From a virus, in the IMG/VR virus record IMGVR_UViG_3300027976_000006, positions 62,001 to 126,000 of that record: a DNA stretch of 64,000 bases, one strand, 5' to 3'. Both the position numbers and the translations under genes were made by a program. The notes under the pieces are model-generated. The model searched no databases and had not been told where the DNA came from. It saw only the letters and a list, made by a program, of their open reading frames with translations. Shown piece by piece: positions 8,370 through 15,769 of the stretch (the stretch's first letter is position 1; every line of letters begins with the position of its first letter).

Positions 8370-8941
8370 ATGATCATGTGCTAGTCGCAGGTACTCCTGG
8401 CGCTTTTATTCACCATGTGGCGGCACGCTTGCACAGTTTCGGGTGGGCAGTTCTTTGGCCGAATCAAGACATAGAAACGACTAATGTTCGTTTTTATTTT
8501 GAACACAACTATCAAAACTTTGAAACACAACGCATACACCGATCAATTTACGCACAAAATAGCGACAGCAAACTAGTTAGTAAGCCCCCTGTGTATTATG
8601 ATCCACCTTTTCCAGGACCAGCTGAGTTTATTGCTCAGTTTGACACGCCTGCGGTTATTTCCTGCGTTATGCTTGCTCCTTTCTTAGACTTGTGGGCCAG
8701 TGTAGCCGATGTTGTAATAGACATACAAGCCACAGAAGAAGAAGACGAGGCGACGCTTGCACGCTGGGCAAAGAATTTGTACCCGTTGGATTATGTAAAA
8801 GATGTCTGCAATTGCCAGCGAATGCGGTATAATAAGCACTTGAAATTGTTCGGTAGAATTTGCACAATAACAAACGCCGAGGTCAAAGATAAGAATTTTG
8901 ACAAGCTAGATAAGTTTCTTGCTTCTATCTGTAATTTTTAA
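8342..8941 (+). CDS. Hypothetical protein, 199 aa
   Basis: Overlaps the previous gene by 28 nt; no strong ribosome site precedes ATG 8342, so translation may be coupled. A GTG at 8378 would start at LVAGTPGAFIHHVAARL, which looks like the first strand and helix of a nucleotide-binding or sulfotransferase-like fold. The canonical P-loop Lys-Ser/Thr is missing. Last member of the 5.8-8.9 kb sugar-gene group, but the function is not recognised. Confidence 0.6.
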   Translation: MVHPQRICVNDHVLVAGTPGAFIHHVAARLHSFGWAVLWPNQDIETTNVRFYFEHNYQNFETQRIHRSIYAQNSDSKLVSKPPVYYDPPFPGPAEFIAQFDTPAVISCVMLAPFLDLWASVADVVIDIQATEEEDEATLARWAKNLYPLDYVKDVCNCQRMRYNKHLKLFGRICTITNAEVKDKNFDKLDKFLASICNF

Positions 8942-8955
8942 ACAAGGAAATTCCA

Positions 8956-10218
8956 ATGAGCGATTCTGACAATCCTGTTGAGAGCAAAATGAAAGTTTCG
9001 TTGAATAAGGTTGCGGGTATATCCCCAATCGCTACTCCTTCGATATCCCCGCCTGCCTCAGTTACCGGAGTTGTAAACATAGGCAATATAGCTGCTGCGT
9101 TGCACCCTTCGTCGCACAAGCAGGCAGCAACTCAAGTCATAGTAAATGATGCCTTCAATTACGATGTTGCATTTAATATGGCATTTTTGGGGTCCGGGCA
9201 GGGTGGGGCACGGTTAGCTTCTAGTTTTTGGTCTTTAGGTTACAGGCGTGTATCGTTGTTCAACACTGCCGAGAGTGACTTCCAAGGTTTACCGGATGAG
9301 ATTCAAAGGCACACCTTGCAGTTAGGCGGAGCTGCAAAAGATGCAAGGTTTGCGGAGCAAGCAATAACGGGGCACGAGGAAGAGATTTGGGATTTGTTAC
9401 AGCGTTCGTGGGGTAACGATGTGGATTATGGTTTGATTTGTGTAGGGTTGGGTGGTGGGACTGGGTCTGGTACTAGTGGCAAGCTGGTGCAGATTGCTAG
9501 GGATTATCTGGATTCCAAGGGTAAACCACCTAGGGTTGGTGTAATAGCTTCAATTCCGGCTTTTACCGAAGGCCAGCAAGTATGTCGTAATGCAGTTACA
9601 TCGTTTCAACGGTTACTGGAGTTAAAGGTTAGCCCATTGATTTTAATTGACAACGCACGCATTAATCAGTTATATAGGCCGGGTATGGCTCAGTTGTACA
9701 GTGTGGCCAATAGCACGGTAAGTCAGTTGTTCCATTTGTTTAATCAGTTGGCAGCAGTACACAGCCCGTTAATAACCTTTGACCGCAGCGAGCTGGCCCA
9801 GTTGTTGGATCATGGTATTTGTGTAATGGGAGCTGCTAGCTTGCAAAACATTACAAGTCCTGCGGATATCTCTGCTGCTATTAGGGATCAGCTTACTAAC
9901 AATGTGCTGGCAGAAGTTGATTTAAAGCAGGGCACGAAGGGGGCTTGTTTGTTTGTAGGAGATCAGCATCATTTGGATAATCTTGGTCTAGAGTACTTCG
10001 ATGCGGGTTTTACACAGATGAATCGCACTTTGAAAGGGGGAAATAGCGTTGTGCATAGGGGTGTATACATTGGCTCTTCTCCTGGTTTACAGGCCTATGC
10101 AATGATCAGCGATCTTAAGCCGCCTTTTGCTACATTGGCAAAGCTAGCAAAAGAGGCAAACATTTCTAAAAGTCAGTTGACGAGTGGGTTGGCTCAGTTT
10201 CTAGGTGTGAACGATTAA
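8956..10218 (+). CDS. Tubulin/FtsZ superfamily GTPase
   Basis: 420 aa. This superfamily polymerises into GTP-dependent filaments. The nucleotide-binding loops are clear: T1 (G79-S-G-Q-G-G-A85), a T3-like Asn-Thr-Ala-Glu-Ser-Asp, and the signature loop GGGTGSG at 166-172 in GLGGGTGSGTSGK. In jumbo phages, tubulin homologues such as PhuZ position replicating DNA or a phage nucleus; that role here is inference. The first 60 residues are a polar, Pro/Ser-rich extension before the GTPase core. ATG 8956 follows ACAAGGAAATTCCA. The catalytic T7 loop of the partner-facing side is not obvious to me. Confidence 0.8.
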   Translation: MSDSDNPVESKMKVSLNKVAGISPIATPSISPPASVTGVVNIGNIAAALHPSSHKQAATQVIVNDAFNYDVAFNMAFLGSGQGGARLASSFWSLGYRRVSLFNTAESDFQGLPDEIQRHTLQLGGAAKDARFAEQAITGHEEEIWDLLQRSWGNDVDYGLICVGLGGGTGSGTSGKLVQIARDYLDSKGKPPRVGVIASIPAFTEGQQVCRNAVTSFQRLLELKVSPLILIDNARINQLYRPGMAQLYSVANSTVSQLFHLFNQLAAVHSPLITFDRSELAQLLDHGICVMGAASLQNITSPADISAAIRDQLTNNVLAEVDLKQGTKGACLFVGDQHHLDNLGLEYFDAGFTQMNRTLKGGNSVVHRGVYIGSSPGLQAYAMISDLKPPFATLAKLAKEANISKSQLTSGLAQFLGVND

Positions 10219-10237
10219 ACCAAAGAAAGGGATTAAA

Positions 10238-10537
10238 ATGTCACCAAATCTTATTGCAGGCGAACTTCCAGACCTTTTGGAGTTTTTAAAAACAGCGTAC
10301 AGGGAAAAAATCAAAATTCCCAACGGTGTCTCAGACCCTTCGGATATTTTTATCAGTTGGGCACAAGATTACCTTGCGCAGCATAGACCTAGCGAGGTAT
10401 TTGCTGTGGATAGTAACTATGGCGTGCAGTTGACCAACGGGCAGCGAGTGCAACTTAGTCCTAGTCAAACTGGAGCTAAAGAAGTTGCGGGTCAAATGGC
10501 TAGTCCAGACTCCTCTGTGGCTATCTTTAATAGGTAG
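10238..10537 (+). CDS. Hypothetical protein, 99 aa
   Basis: ATG 10238 is preceded by AAGAAAGG and lies 19 nt after the tubulin-like gene, so the two are probably co-transcribed. The product is a small soluble protein with an N-terminal helical half and a Ser/Gln-rich C-terminal half. In phage and plasmid tubulin loci a small adaptor or DNA-binding partner is common, but no DNA-binding motif can be seen here. Confidence 0.65.
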   Translation: MSPNLIAGELPDLLEFLKTAYREKIKIPNGVSDPSDIFISWAQDYLAQHRPSEVFAVDSNYGVQLTNGQRVQLSPSQTGAKEVAGQMASPDSSVAIFNR

Positions 10538-10644
10538 GTTTGCCTTGTTAATAGTAAAGGTGAAGCTATTCATCCCTTGGTTTTATTAGGGATATCGTTG
10601 CGTAAGCGGTATGAACTACTAACCGGTTTAAGGAGAGCTTGGTT

Positions 10645-11268
10645 ATGAGATTTTGGAAGCCTCGAACGAACATACCTAGTGCAGCCAAGATTGGCATATC
10701 TTTAGTGACATACAATCAAACGGATTGCTTGGCTGCCTTGGTCTACGCACTTAAGGCTCAAACCTTTAGAAACTTCAAGGTATACATAATACACGATGGG
10801 CCTTGGTTGCCAGAGGCACATAGGGTTTGTTTAGTCGCCATAGATGGGGATGATAGATTTTCTATGTCGTGCACAGAGGAGAGGGCTAATGCGTACGGGC
10901 ACAACCTAAGGCAGATAGGATTTGACAAGGCTTATGCAGCTGGGTGTGATTGGATAGGAACGATGAACGGGGACGGCTTGTACGCCCCTGTTTATTTTGA
11001 GTGGATGTTAAGTGAGGCAGAAACTGCGAAGGCCAACTTCGTATGCTGCAATATGATACACAGTCACAAACAGTGGCATGCTCTTGTAACTGGCTTAGTC
11101 AGAGCACGGATAGATGCAGGGAGTTGGCTGGCTCGGTCGAGTATTGCTTCGTTAAGCAAGTGGACCAGCTTAGCGTTCGAGGGGGATTGGGTATACATTC
11201 ACGGGCTTACGCAGGCTCCTGGCTTTGTACCTGCTAAGGTTAATGGTTTTTTGTTTGTGCATAACTAG
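10645..11268 (+). CDS. Glycosyltransferase family 2-like protein
   Basis: 207 aa. ATG 10645 follows AAGGAGA; a TTG at 10639 is less likely. The GT-A pattern is clear: KIGISLVTYNQTDCLAALV at 16-34, an IIHDG segment at 48-52 and Met-Asn-Gly-Asp at 107-110 as the DXD-equivalent metal site. At this length the protein is close to a minimal GT-A domain without extra acceptor domains. It is followed 12 nt later by a methyltransferase, suggesting a sugar-modification pair. Confidence 0.7.
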   Translation: MRFWKPRTNIPSAAKIGISLVTYNQTDCLAALVYALKAQTFRNFKVYIIHDGPWLPEAHRVCLVAIDGDDRFSMSCTEERANAYGHNLRQIGFDKAYAAGCDWIGTMNGDGLYAPVYFEWMLSEAETAKANFVCCNMIHSHKQWHALVTGLVRARIDAGSWLARSSIASLSKWTSLAFEGDWVYIHGLTQAPGFVPAKVNGFLFVHN

Positions 11269-11280
11269 CTTGGAGGTTAT

Positions 11281-11853
11281 ATGAGTGACAAATCGGCTAT
11301 AGTTTCGATGCGGGCGGAAGGAAGAATGGCTGGTGGCCTGCAAGATATGATAGCGCATATCAACAGCATATCCCCAACGAAGGATATGCGTTTAATCGAG
11401 ATAGGTGCATATGCGGGGGAATCAACTGCTATTTTTTGTCAAAACTTTAAAGCTGTAGTTACGATAGACCCGTTTTTAAACGGCTATGACTCCGGGGATT
11501 CGGCTAGCCATGCTGCTCCGTTCTCGCAGGTTTACGCTGTTTTTTGCAAAAGAATGCAGAAGTATGCCAATTACACATTAATACAGAAAACCTCGGATGA
11601 CGCAGTTAAAGAGCTAATGGACCAACCAGTAGTGCATTGTTTTGATGTTGTGTACATAGATGGCATGCATCGGTATGAACAAGTAAAAAAAGACATTTTA
11701 AATTACAGCAAAATTGTAAAAATAGACGGGTTTATTACTGGGCATGATTATGTCAGTGGCTGGGGAGAAGTGGTTAGGGCAGTAAACGAGTTCTGTGTAA
11801 AACCAGATATGGTTTTTCGTGACGGTAGCTGGTTAGTGCGAAAAGTTAGCTGA
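11281..11853 (+). CDS. Class I SAM-dependent methyltransferase (Methyltransf_24-like)
   Basis: 190 aa. Motif I reads IEIGAYAGES at 40-48 (SAM-binding), an acidic strand end follows at TIDPF (61-65), and the family-typical DVVYIDGMHRYE lies at 122-133 with a GHDY at 154-157. These match the Methyltransf_24 type that often methylates sugars or other small substrates in glycan clusters. ATG 11281 follows TTGGAGGTTAT. It sits directly after a glycosyltransferase. Confidence 0.75.
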   Translation: MSDKSAIVSMRAEGRMAGGLQDMIAHINSISPTKDMRLIEIGAYAGESTAIFCQNFKAVVTIDPFLNGYDSGDSASHAAPFSQVYAVFCKRMQKYANYTLIQKTSDDAVKELMDQPVVHCFDVVYIDGMHRYEQVKKDILNYSKIVKIDGFITGHDYVSGWGEVVRAVNEFCVKPDMVFRDGSWLVRKVS

Positions 11854-11955
11854 AATGAATTGTTTTTTGCGTTAAGTAGAAAATAGGCTTAAAACATTGA
11901 TTCTACGCGATAAACAGCAGAATGGGTTTAAATCTCCAACAGAAAAGGTACAACA

Positions 11956-12207
11956 ATGGCTAATTTATACGGCGATTTAGCGGATATAATTGCAGAACAT
12001 TTAGGTGTAGCTTCTGACCGCATTCACAGCAGCGATTCGTTCCACACACTGGGGCTAGACAGCCTTAGCACTATGGAATTGTGGTTTGAAATTGAAACTC
12101 GATGGGGGGTCGACAAGGAGTTGCTAGACAACGGTACGCATCAACCTTTTGGGGAGCTGGCAAAGCAGATAGAGCAGCGAGTAAAAAAACCAGCATTTAT
12201 CGAGTAA
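11956..12207 (+). CDS. Acyl carrier protein
   Basis: 83 aa, the usual ACP size. The GLDSLSTMEL motif at 33-42 places the phosphopantetheine attachment serine at Ser36, and the following helix (ELWFEIETRWGVD) matches ACP helix II/III. ACPs carry acyl or aminoacyl chains on 4'-phosphopantetheine and need a host or phage transferase for activation. No acyltransferase, synthetase or ketosynthase is seen nearby, so its partner is unknown; the adjacent methyltransferase and glycosyltransferase hint at modification of a glycan or lipid. A 102-nt leader precedes it. Confidence 0.85.
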   Translation: MANLYGDLADIIAEHLGVASDRIHSSDSFHTLGLDSLSTMELWFEIETRWGVDKELLDNGTHQPFGELAKQIEQRVKKPAFIE

Positions 12208-12217
12208 GTTACACATT

Positions 12218-12235
12218 TTAAAATCCGGATTTTAA
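12218..12235. promoter_or_regulatory. Recurrent palindromic motif, perfect copy
   Basis: TTAAAATCCGGATTTTAA is a perfect 18-bp palindrome. It lies 10 nt after the acyl carrier protein stop and 17 nt before ATG 12253. It is the best copy of the motif shared by at least seven intergenic sites in this window. Confidence 0.5.
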
Positions 12236-12252
12236 CCGGCAAGGATGCGTGT

Positions 12253-12603
12253 ATGTGGTTTGCACTGTCGGACGGAGGGGAGCTGAACAAAAACGAATTC
12301 TTGCAAGAACTAAGAATCAATCGTGTTTGTCCCCTGCTCGTGTATCATAAAGACGATCAACCAATCGTTCCTATTTTTTCAAGCCACGATCTTGCTGTTC
12401 GGTTTGCTCAGCGCAATACTTTAAAAGCCTGGTCGATTGGCTGTATGGAGGCGGTAGAGGAAGACATCCAAAAGTTGTGCAAAGAAGGATTTATTGTGGA
12501 GCAGCTGCATTGGCCCAGTAAGCGAGATGTTTCGGTACATATGCTTTGGCTAGAAAGAGAGGTAGACCCGATAACAAAAGGTTTTCGTAATAACATTGGA
12601 TAG
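12253..12603 (+). CDS. Hypothetical protein, 116 aa
   Basis: Follows the perfect palindrome and a weak site (GCAAGGATGCGTGT). The protein is compact and alternating beta/alpha, with segments such as CPLLVYHKDDQPIVPIF and VHMLWLEREVD. No membrane span or catalytic motif is visible. It lies between the acyl carrier protein and the haem-motif protein; a shared role cannot be shown. Confidence 0.65.
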   Translation: MWFALSDGGELNKNEFLQELRINRVCPLLVYHKDDQPIVPIFSSHDLAVRFAQRNTLKAWSIGCMEAVEEDIQKLCKEGFIVEQLHWPSKRDVSVHMLWLEREVDPITKGFRNNIG

Positions 12604-12635
12604 TGTTACTTTAAAAGTTTACGAAAGGATTTCAC

Positions 12636-13328
12636 ATGTTTTGTTACTTATTTTTAATTGTGTTACCGTTGCAAGGGGCTGATCCAGTTTCCTTTCCTTA
12701 CGCTGGGCAGTATCAGTATCTGCCGTTAGCAAAGCAACAAGAGATATATAAAATCTGGCCTACGCCACTTGTGCTACCAGACAAATTGCATTTCTATGCC
12801 CGCTCAGGTTACAGCCAAAGGTTAACTATCACCAATGGGCTGGATCACCATATTTGGATGCCAACCTCGCAGGATGATTCTCTTGGGGCTCAAAACCCAA
12901 ATCGCAAGTCTCCATGGGTTGTATCCGGTGGCGCGGATGGTTTAACAGACTTTGTATCGTATGTGGGGGTTGCGTTCCCCAAGGATGCAACAGTAAACAT
13001 CTACAGTGAGAGCGTAGACGCGGGGGCTAGACGGCTATTACCTATGCACAAGTGGAGTTGGCCTAAGGGTTCCATCTTCATAGACATGCTGACGCATAAA
13101 AACCACACCTTTGAGGTGCGACAGCGAGAGAAGGTAGGGGAAGTTGACTGGGTTTCTAGTGTTATCTTCCACGATGCTCAGAAAGCTCCCAAAGAGTTTA
13201 AAGGTGCAGGGCAATCCTGTATATCGTGCCACGGTAAGGTAGGAAGTCAAGATGGCTATGGCATTCGTATACGGGGCGGAGATACAGTGTTTTCTCTGAC
13301 CCCTATTAGTTTACTACCCGGTAGATAA
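12636..13328 (+). CDS. Secreted protein with c-type haem motif (CxxCH)
   Basis: 230 aa. The N-terminus (MFCYLFLIVLPLQGADP) looks like a signal peptide with cleavage near the Gly-Ala. C195-I-S-C198-H199, in GQSCISCHGK, is a covalent c-type haem attachment motif followed by a Gly/Lys turn as in cytochrome c domains. The 170 residues before it are a beta-rich domain I do not recognise. Export to the periplasm is needed for haem attachment by host machinery. ATG 12636 follows ACGAAAGGATTTCAC. A strong terminator follows the gene. Phage proteins of this type are rare in my knowledge; haem binding is inference from the motif. Confidence 0.65.
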   Translation: MFCYLFLIVLPLQGADPVSFPYAGQYQYLPLAKQQEIYKIWPTPLVLPDKLHFYARSGYSQRLTITNGLDHHIWMPTSQDDSLGAQNPNRKSPWVVSGGADGLTDFVSYVGVAFPKDATVNIYSESVDAGARRLLPMHKWSWPKGSIFIDMLTHKNHTFEVRQREKVGEVDWVSSVIFHDAQKAPKEFKGAGQSCISCHGKVGSQDGYGIRIRGGDTVFSLTPISLLPGR

Positions 13329-13356
13329 TAGCGGGTTTTGGGGTGGCATGTAGCGA

Positions 13357-13389
13357 GGGGTGGGGGATTTTCTCCGCCCCTTTTTTTTT
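13357..13389 (+). terminator. Rho-independent terminator
   Basis: A G-rich arm (GGGGTGGGGG) pairs with TCTCCGCCCC with a few G-U pairs around a short AT loop, and nine T residues follow. It closes the accessory block 29 nt after the haem-motif gene. Confidence 0.85.
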
Positions 13390-13467
13390 GTCGGCACAGT
13401 TAAAAAATTAGTTATATTTGCTTAGATGCTGTGTACTTGCAGGGGGTACCATGCTTAAACTTATCTT

Positions 13468-13953
13468 ATGCACATAGATAAGTCGCACAACTACGATCAG
13501 AGGCAACAAAAACCTTTTCGGCACCAGCAAAAAGGTGGCGGGAAAGCGAGTTACGTTATGCCAGCTAAGACTATTCCTAAGATTTCCGTAGATTCGGCGT
13601 TTGCAGGGGCATGGCCCGTGTCCTTGCAAGTAAGCCGGCGTAGGCAGCAGATCATTCTGAGCGATATGAGTTCACACCCGTTGGCTGACCTTTGCTGCGG
13701 GCAATGGGAATGTGTTTTAAATCCGGAATTTAACTCTTTGTTTTTAAGCCCAGCAAAAGGTCAGAACAGGTTCTTACGCTACTGGGCAAAGAAGTTTGGT
13801 ATGCTGGGTCATACTCATTGCTTGGCGGTGCAACTGCCCAAGTCCCAAGTGATACTGTATCGCCCCGTGTGTGTGCAGGCAGATGGTGACCGTATTTGTT
13901 TTCAGTACTTAAACCGAGTTCCTAGTTTAACCAAGGTTGCCAATGCTGGATAA
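13468..13953 (+). CDS. Hypothetical protein, 161 aa
   Basis: The start is uncertain: ATG 13468 lacks a good ribosome site. A tiny ORF at 13451-13477 behind AGGGGG overlaps it and may couple translation; ATG 13558 is another option. The N-terminus is Gln/Lys/His-rich and the rest is a beta-rich domain with two Cys pairs. It overlaps the next gene by 11 nt. A copy of the TTAAATCCGGAATTTAA motif lies inside the coding sequence at 13717-13733. Family unknown. Confidence 0.6.
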   Translation: MHIDKSHNYDQRQQKPFRHQQKGGGKASYVMPAKTIPKISVDSAFAGAWPVSLQVSRRRQQIILSDMSSHPLADLCCGQWECVLNPEFNSLFLSPAKGQNRFLRYWAKKFGMLGHTHCLAVQLPKSQVILYRPVCVQADGDRICFQYLNRVPSLTKVANAG

Positions 13954-15517
13954 TATTGCAAAACTGCGTTTGATGCTGTTAGGGCGAAAAACAGCTTCAG
14001 CAGCCACTGGTTTTGAGCAGATAGATTCCTTGGCCAAATTAGCCGTAGATGCCATAACTCGACAAAAAATTAATAAAATAAACAGCTACGCTTGCCAAAC
14101 TCCACAAACAAAACTTGCTGGGGCTACTTGGCGTACTCCTGAGAATCTTGCGAAGATTCTCAGACAGGCGTGGGGGTCGTCATCACCCGTTGTGGGCGAT
14201 ATGACCCAAGGTTTCAACAGAAACCAAGTTTTACAGGCAATTTCTGACCGTTTTGGGATGGGTAAGACCATAGCAAAAGGCTATCAAGATTTTACGGATA
14301 AGTTGAATTGGAGACCGCTACCTGAAAAGATCCAAAACAGCGTTTTGAAGACAATATTTGATCAGGCTACACCTAAATACATATTCAGAGGTACTACCCC
14401 AGGTAAAAACATAAATAACCCCTTTGCGGTCGACAACGCTGGGCTTGCAGCTAATTTCGTGCACGGTTCGCCTAGCCCTTTTATTTCAGATTACTATGCC
14501 AAACAATTTGGGGGTGGTAGGGCATTTCAAATGTTCAAGCCTACCAGAGCTCAAGGGTATATGCCCGACTTTCGCGCTCAGTACTATATTGATAAGAATA
14601 CTGGAACTTTAAAGGAAGATATAAAAAACCGTACATGGGCCAAGATATCTCCGGATTTTAAAACCAATATGAGCACGGAAGACTTCTTGCACCCAGGTAT
14701 GCTTAACAAGGAGGAATTAGCACATAAGGCTATTGGGCAAACTGTTTACGAAACACCAGTTATGCCGGCTAATAAGGTTTTTGGCACATTCTTGGCTAGA
14801 AGAAAATCGCAACAATATCATCCCGGAGTACAAAACTTTGACTACATGCCGTCTTTTCCGCGAGCTAGGGCATCCGATATACTTAAGTATACTGAGATAG
14901 CTAGCGTTCCAAACCATCTTAATAATAAGTTTGTTCAAATGAGTTTAGAAAAGCAAAGAAAGCTACCTACAGATTCATCAGGGAGGCTGCTCGCATCACC
15001 TATTCCTAAGCCACCTATTGCTGCGCCACCTATTGCCGCACCACCTATTGCCGCACCACCTATTCCTAAGCCACCTAATGCTGCGCCACCTATTGCTGCG
15101 CCACCTATTGCTGCTCATGCCCCAAATACGCTAGGGACTGCAGGGGACTACCCAGTACCACCTACCGGATTTTTAGCTAGTATGCAACAGTATCTACTTA
15201 GCTTCATGGGTGGTGGTGTTAAGCAAGGAAGTACAGCTTGGGTTAGAGCATTCCGAGCTGGAAAACTAAGTCCTGAATCTTTAGGGCGCATAGCGGCAAG
15301 GTTACCCGAAGGTACTAACCGTTTTGTTAGACCTCTTGGCAAAGGTATAAATATGCAGGCTGACCTAATGGTTGGCAACCTTGGCGGACAAGTTGGACAA
15401 GTTGTTCGTAAGCTGCCCATCCACGCAATTCCTCCAAAGGCGCTTGCTGCGGAAGCAGGCAACCTTCAACTGGCTCAGACTATTATTTCAAAGTTGTTGA
15501 AAGGGAGTAACAAATGA
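13943..15517 (+). CDS. Putative virion protein with possible ADP-ribosyltransferase core
   Basis: 524 aa from ATG 13943 (AAGG 7 nt upstream). Residues 145-280 show a pattern resembling ADP-ribosyltransferase cores: Phe-Arg149-Gly-Thr, then HGSPSPFISDYYAKQF (174-189), whose Ser could be the second catalytic motif, and a late Tyr-Glu270-Thr-Pro-Val strand. These enzymes transfer ADP-ribose from NAD to proteins; phage T4 packages one (Alt). The match is by eye and weak. After it come Pro-Ile-Ala-Ala repeats (about 352-392) and a C-terminal Gly/Arg-rich helical tail ending in basic residues. It lies at the start of the 13.4-22.8 kb block of putative virion proteins. Confidence 0.4.
   Translation: MLDNIAKLRLMLLGRKTASAATGFEQIDSLAKLAVDAITRQKINKINSYACQTPQTKLAGATWRTPENLAKILRQAWGSSSPVVGDMTQGFNRNQVLQAISDRFGMGKTIAKGYQDFTDKLNWRPLPEKIQNSVLKTIFDQATPKYIFRGTTPGKNINNPFAVDNAGLAANFVHGSPSPFISDYYAKQFGGGRAFQMFKPTRAQGYMPDFRAQYYIDKNTGTLKEDIKNRTWAKISPDFKTNMSTEDFLHPGMLNKEELAHKAIGQTVYETPVMPANKVFGTFLARRKSQQYHPGVQNFDYMPSFPRARASDILKYTEIASVPNHLNNKFVQMSLEKQRKLPTDSSGRLLASPIPKPPIAAPPIAAPPIAAPPIPKPPNAAPPIAAPPIAAHAPNTLGTAGDYPVPPTGFLASMQQYLLSFMGGGVKQGSTAWVRAFRAGKLSPESLGRIAARLPEGTNRFVRPLGKGINMQADLMVGNLGGQVGQVVRKLPIHAIPPKALAAEAGNLQLAQTIISKLLKGSNK
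14998..15117 (+). repeat. 15-bp coding repeats (Pro-Pro-Ile-Ala-Ala)
   Basis: About eight near-identical 15-bp units of the type CCACCTATTGCTGCG encode a PPIAA/PPIPK linker within the 13943-15517 product. Confidence 0.85.
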
Positions 15518-15696
15518 TAAGACGTGCGACATCTAACAGTATGTCCAACACTTGGGGCACGGGTCTAAGGTATTCCTGTCGCACGCAGTTAAGAATGTGG
15601 TCAAAAGTATTTAGTGACAGCCACTCGGCGTCAAGAGCATCACATTACAGGTACAACTCGCTAAGTTGGAAATCCGATGTAGTTTTGTCAAAGTAA
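15514..15696 (+). CDS. Possible small protein, 60 aa
   Basis: ATG 15514 overlaps the previous stop (ATGA) and lies 6 nt after AAAGGGAG, a good ribosome site. The predicted product is Ser/Arg-rich with no domain and differs from its neighbours in composition. Either a small coupled gene or a chance frame; the start signal is the main support. Confidence 0.35.
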   Translation: MIRRATSNSMSNTWGTGLRYSCRTQLRMWSKVFSDSHSASRASHYRYNSLSWKSDVVLSK

Positions 15697-15769
15697 CGAG
15701 CTACTGTTGTATTAACTGTTCGTAGTATTTAAACTAAGTTTGTTCGAACTTAACCTTAAGGAGTTTATC

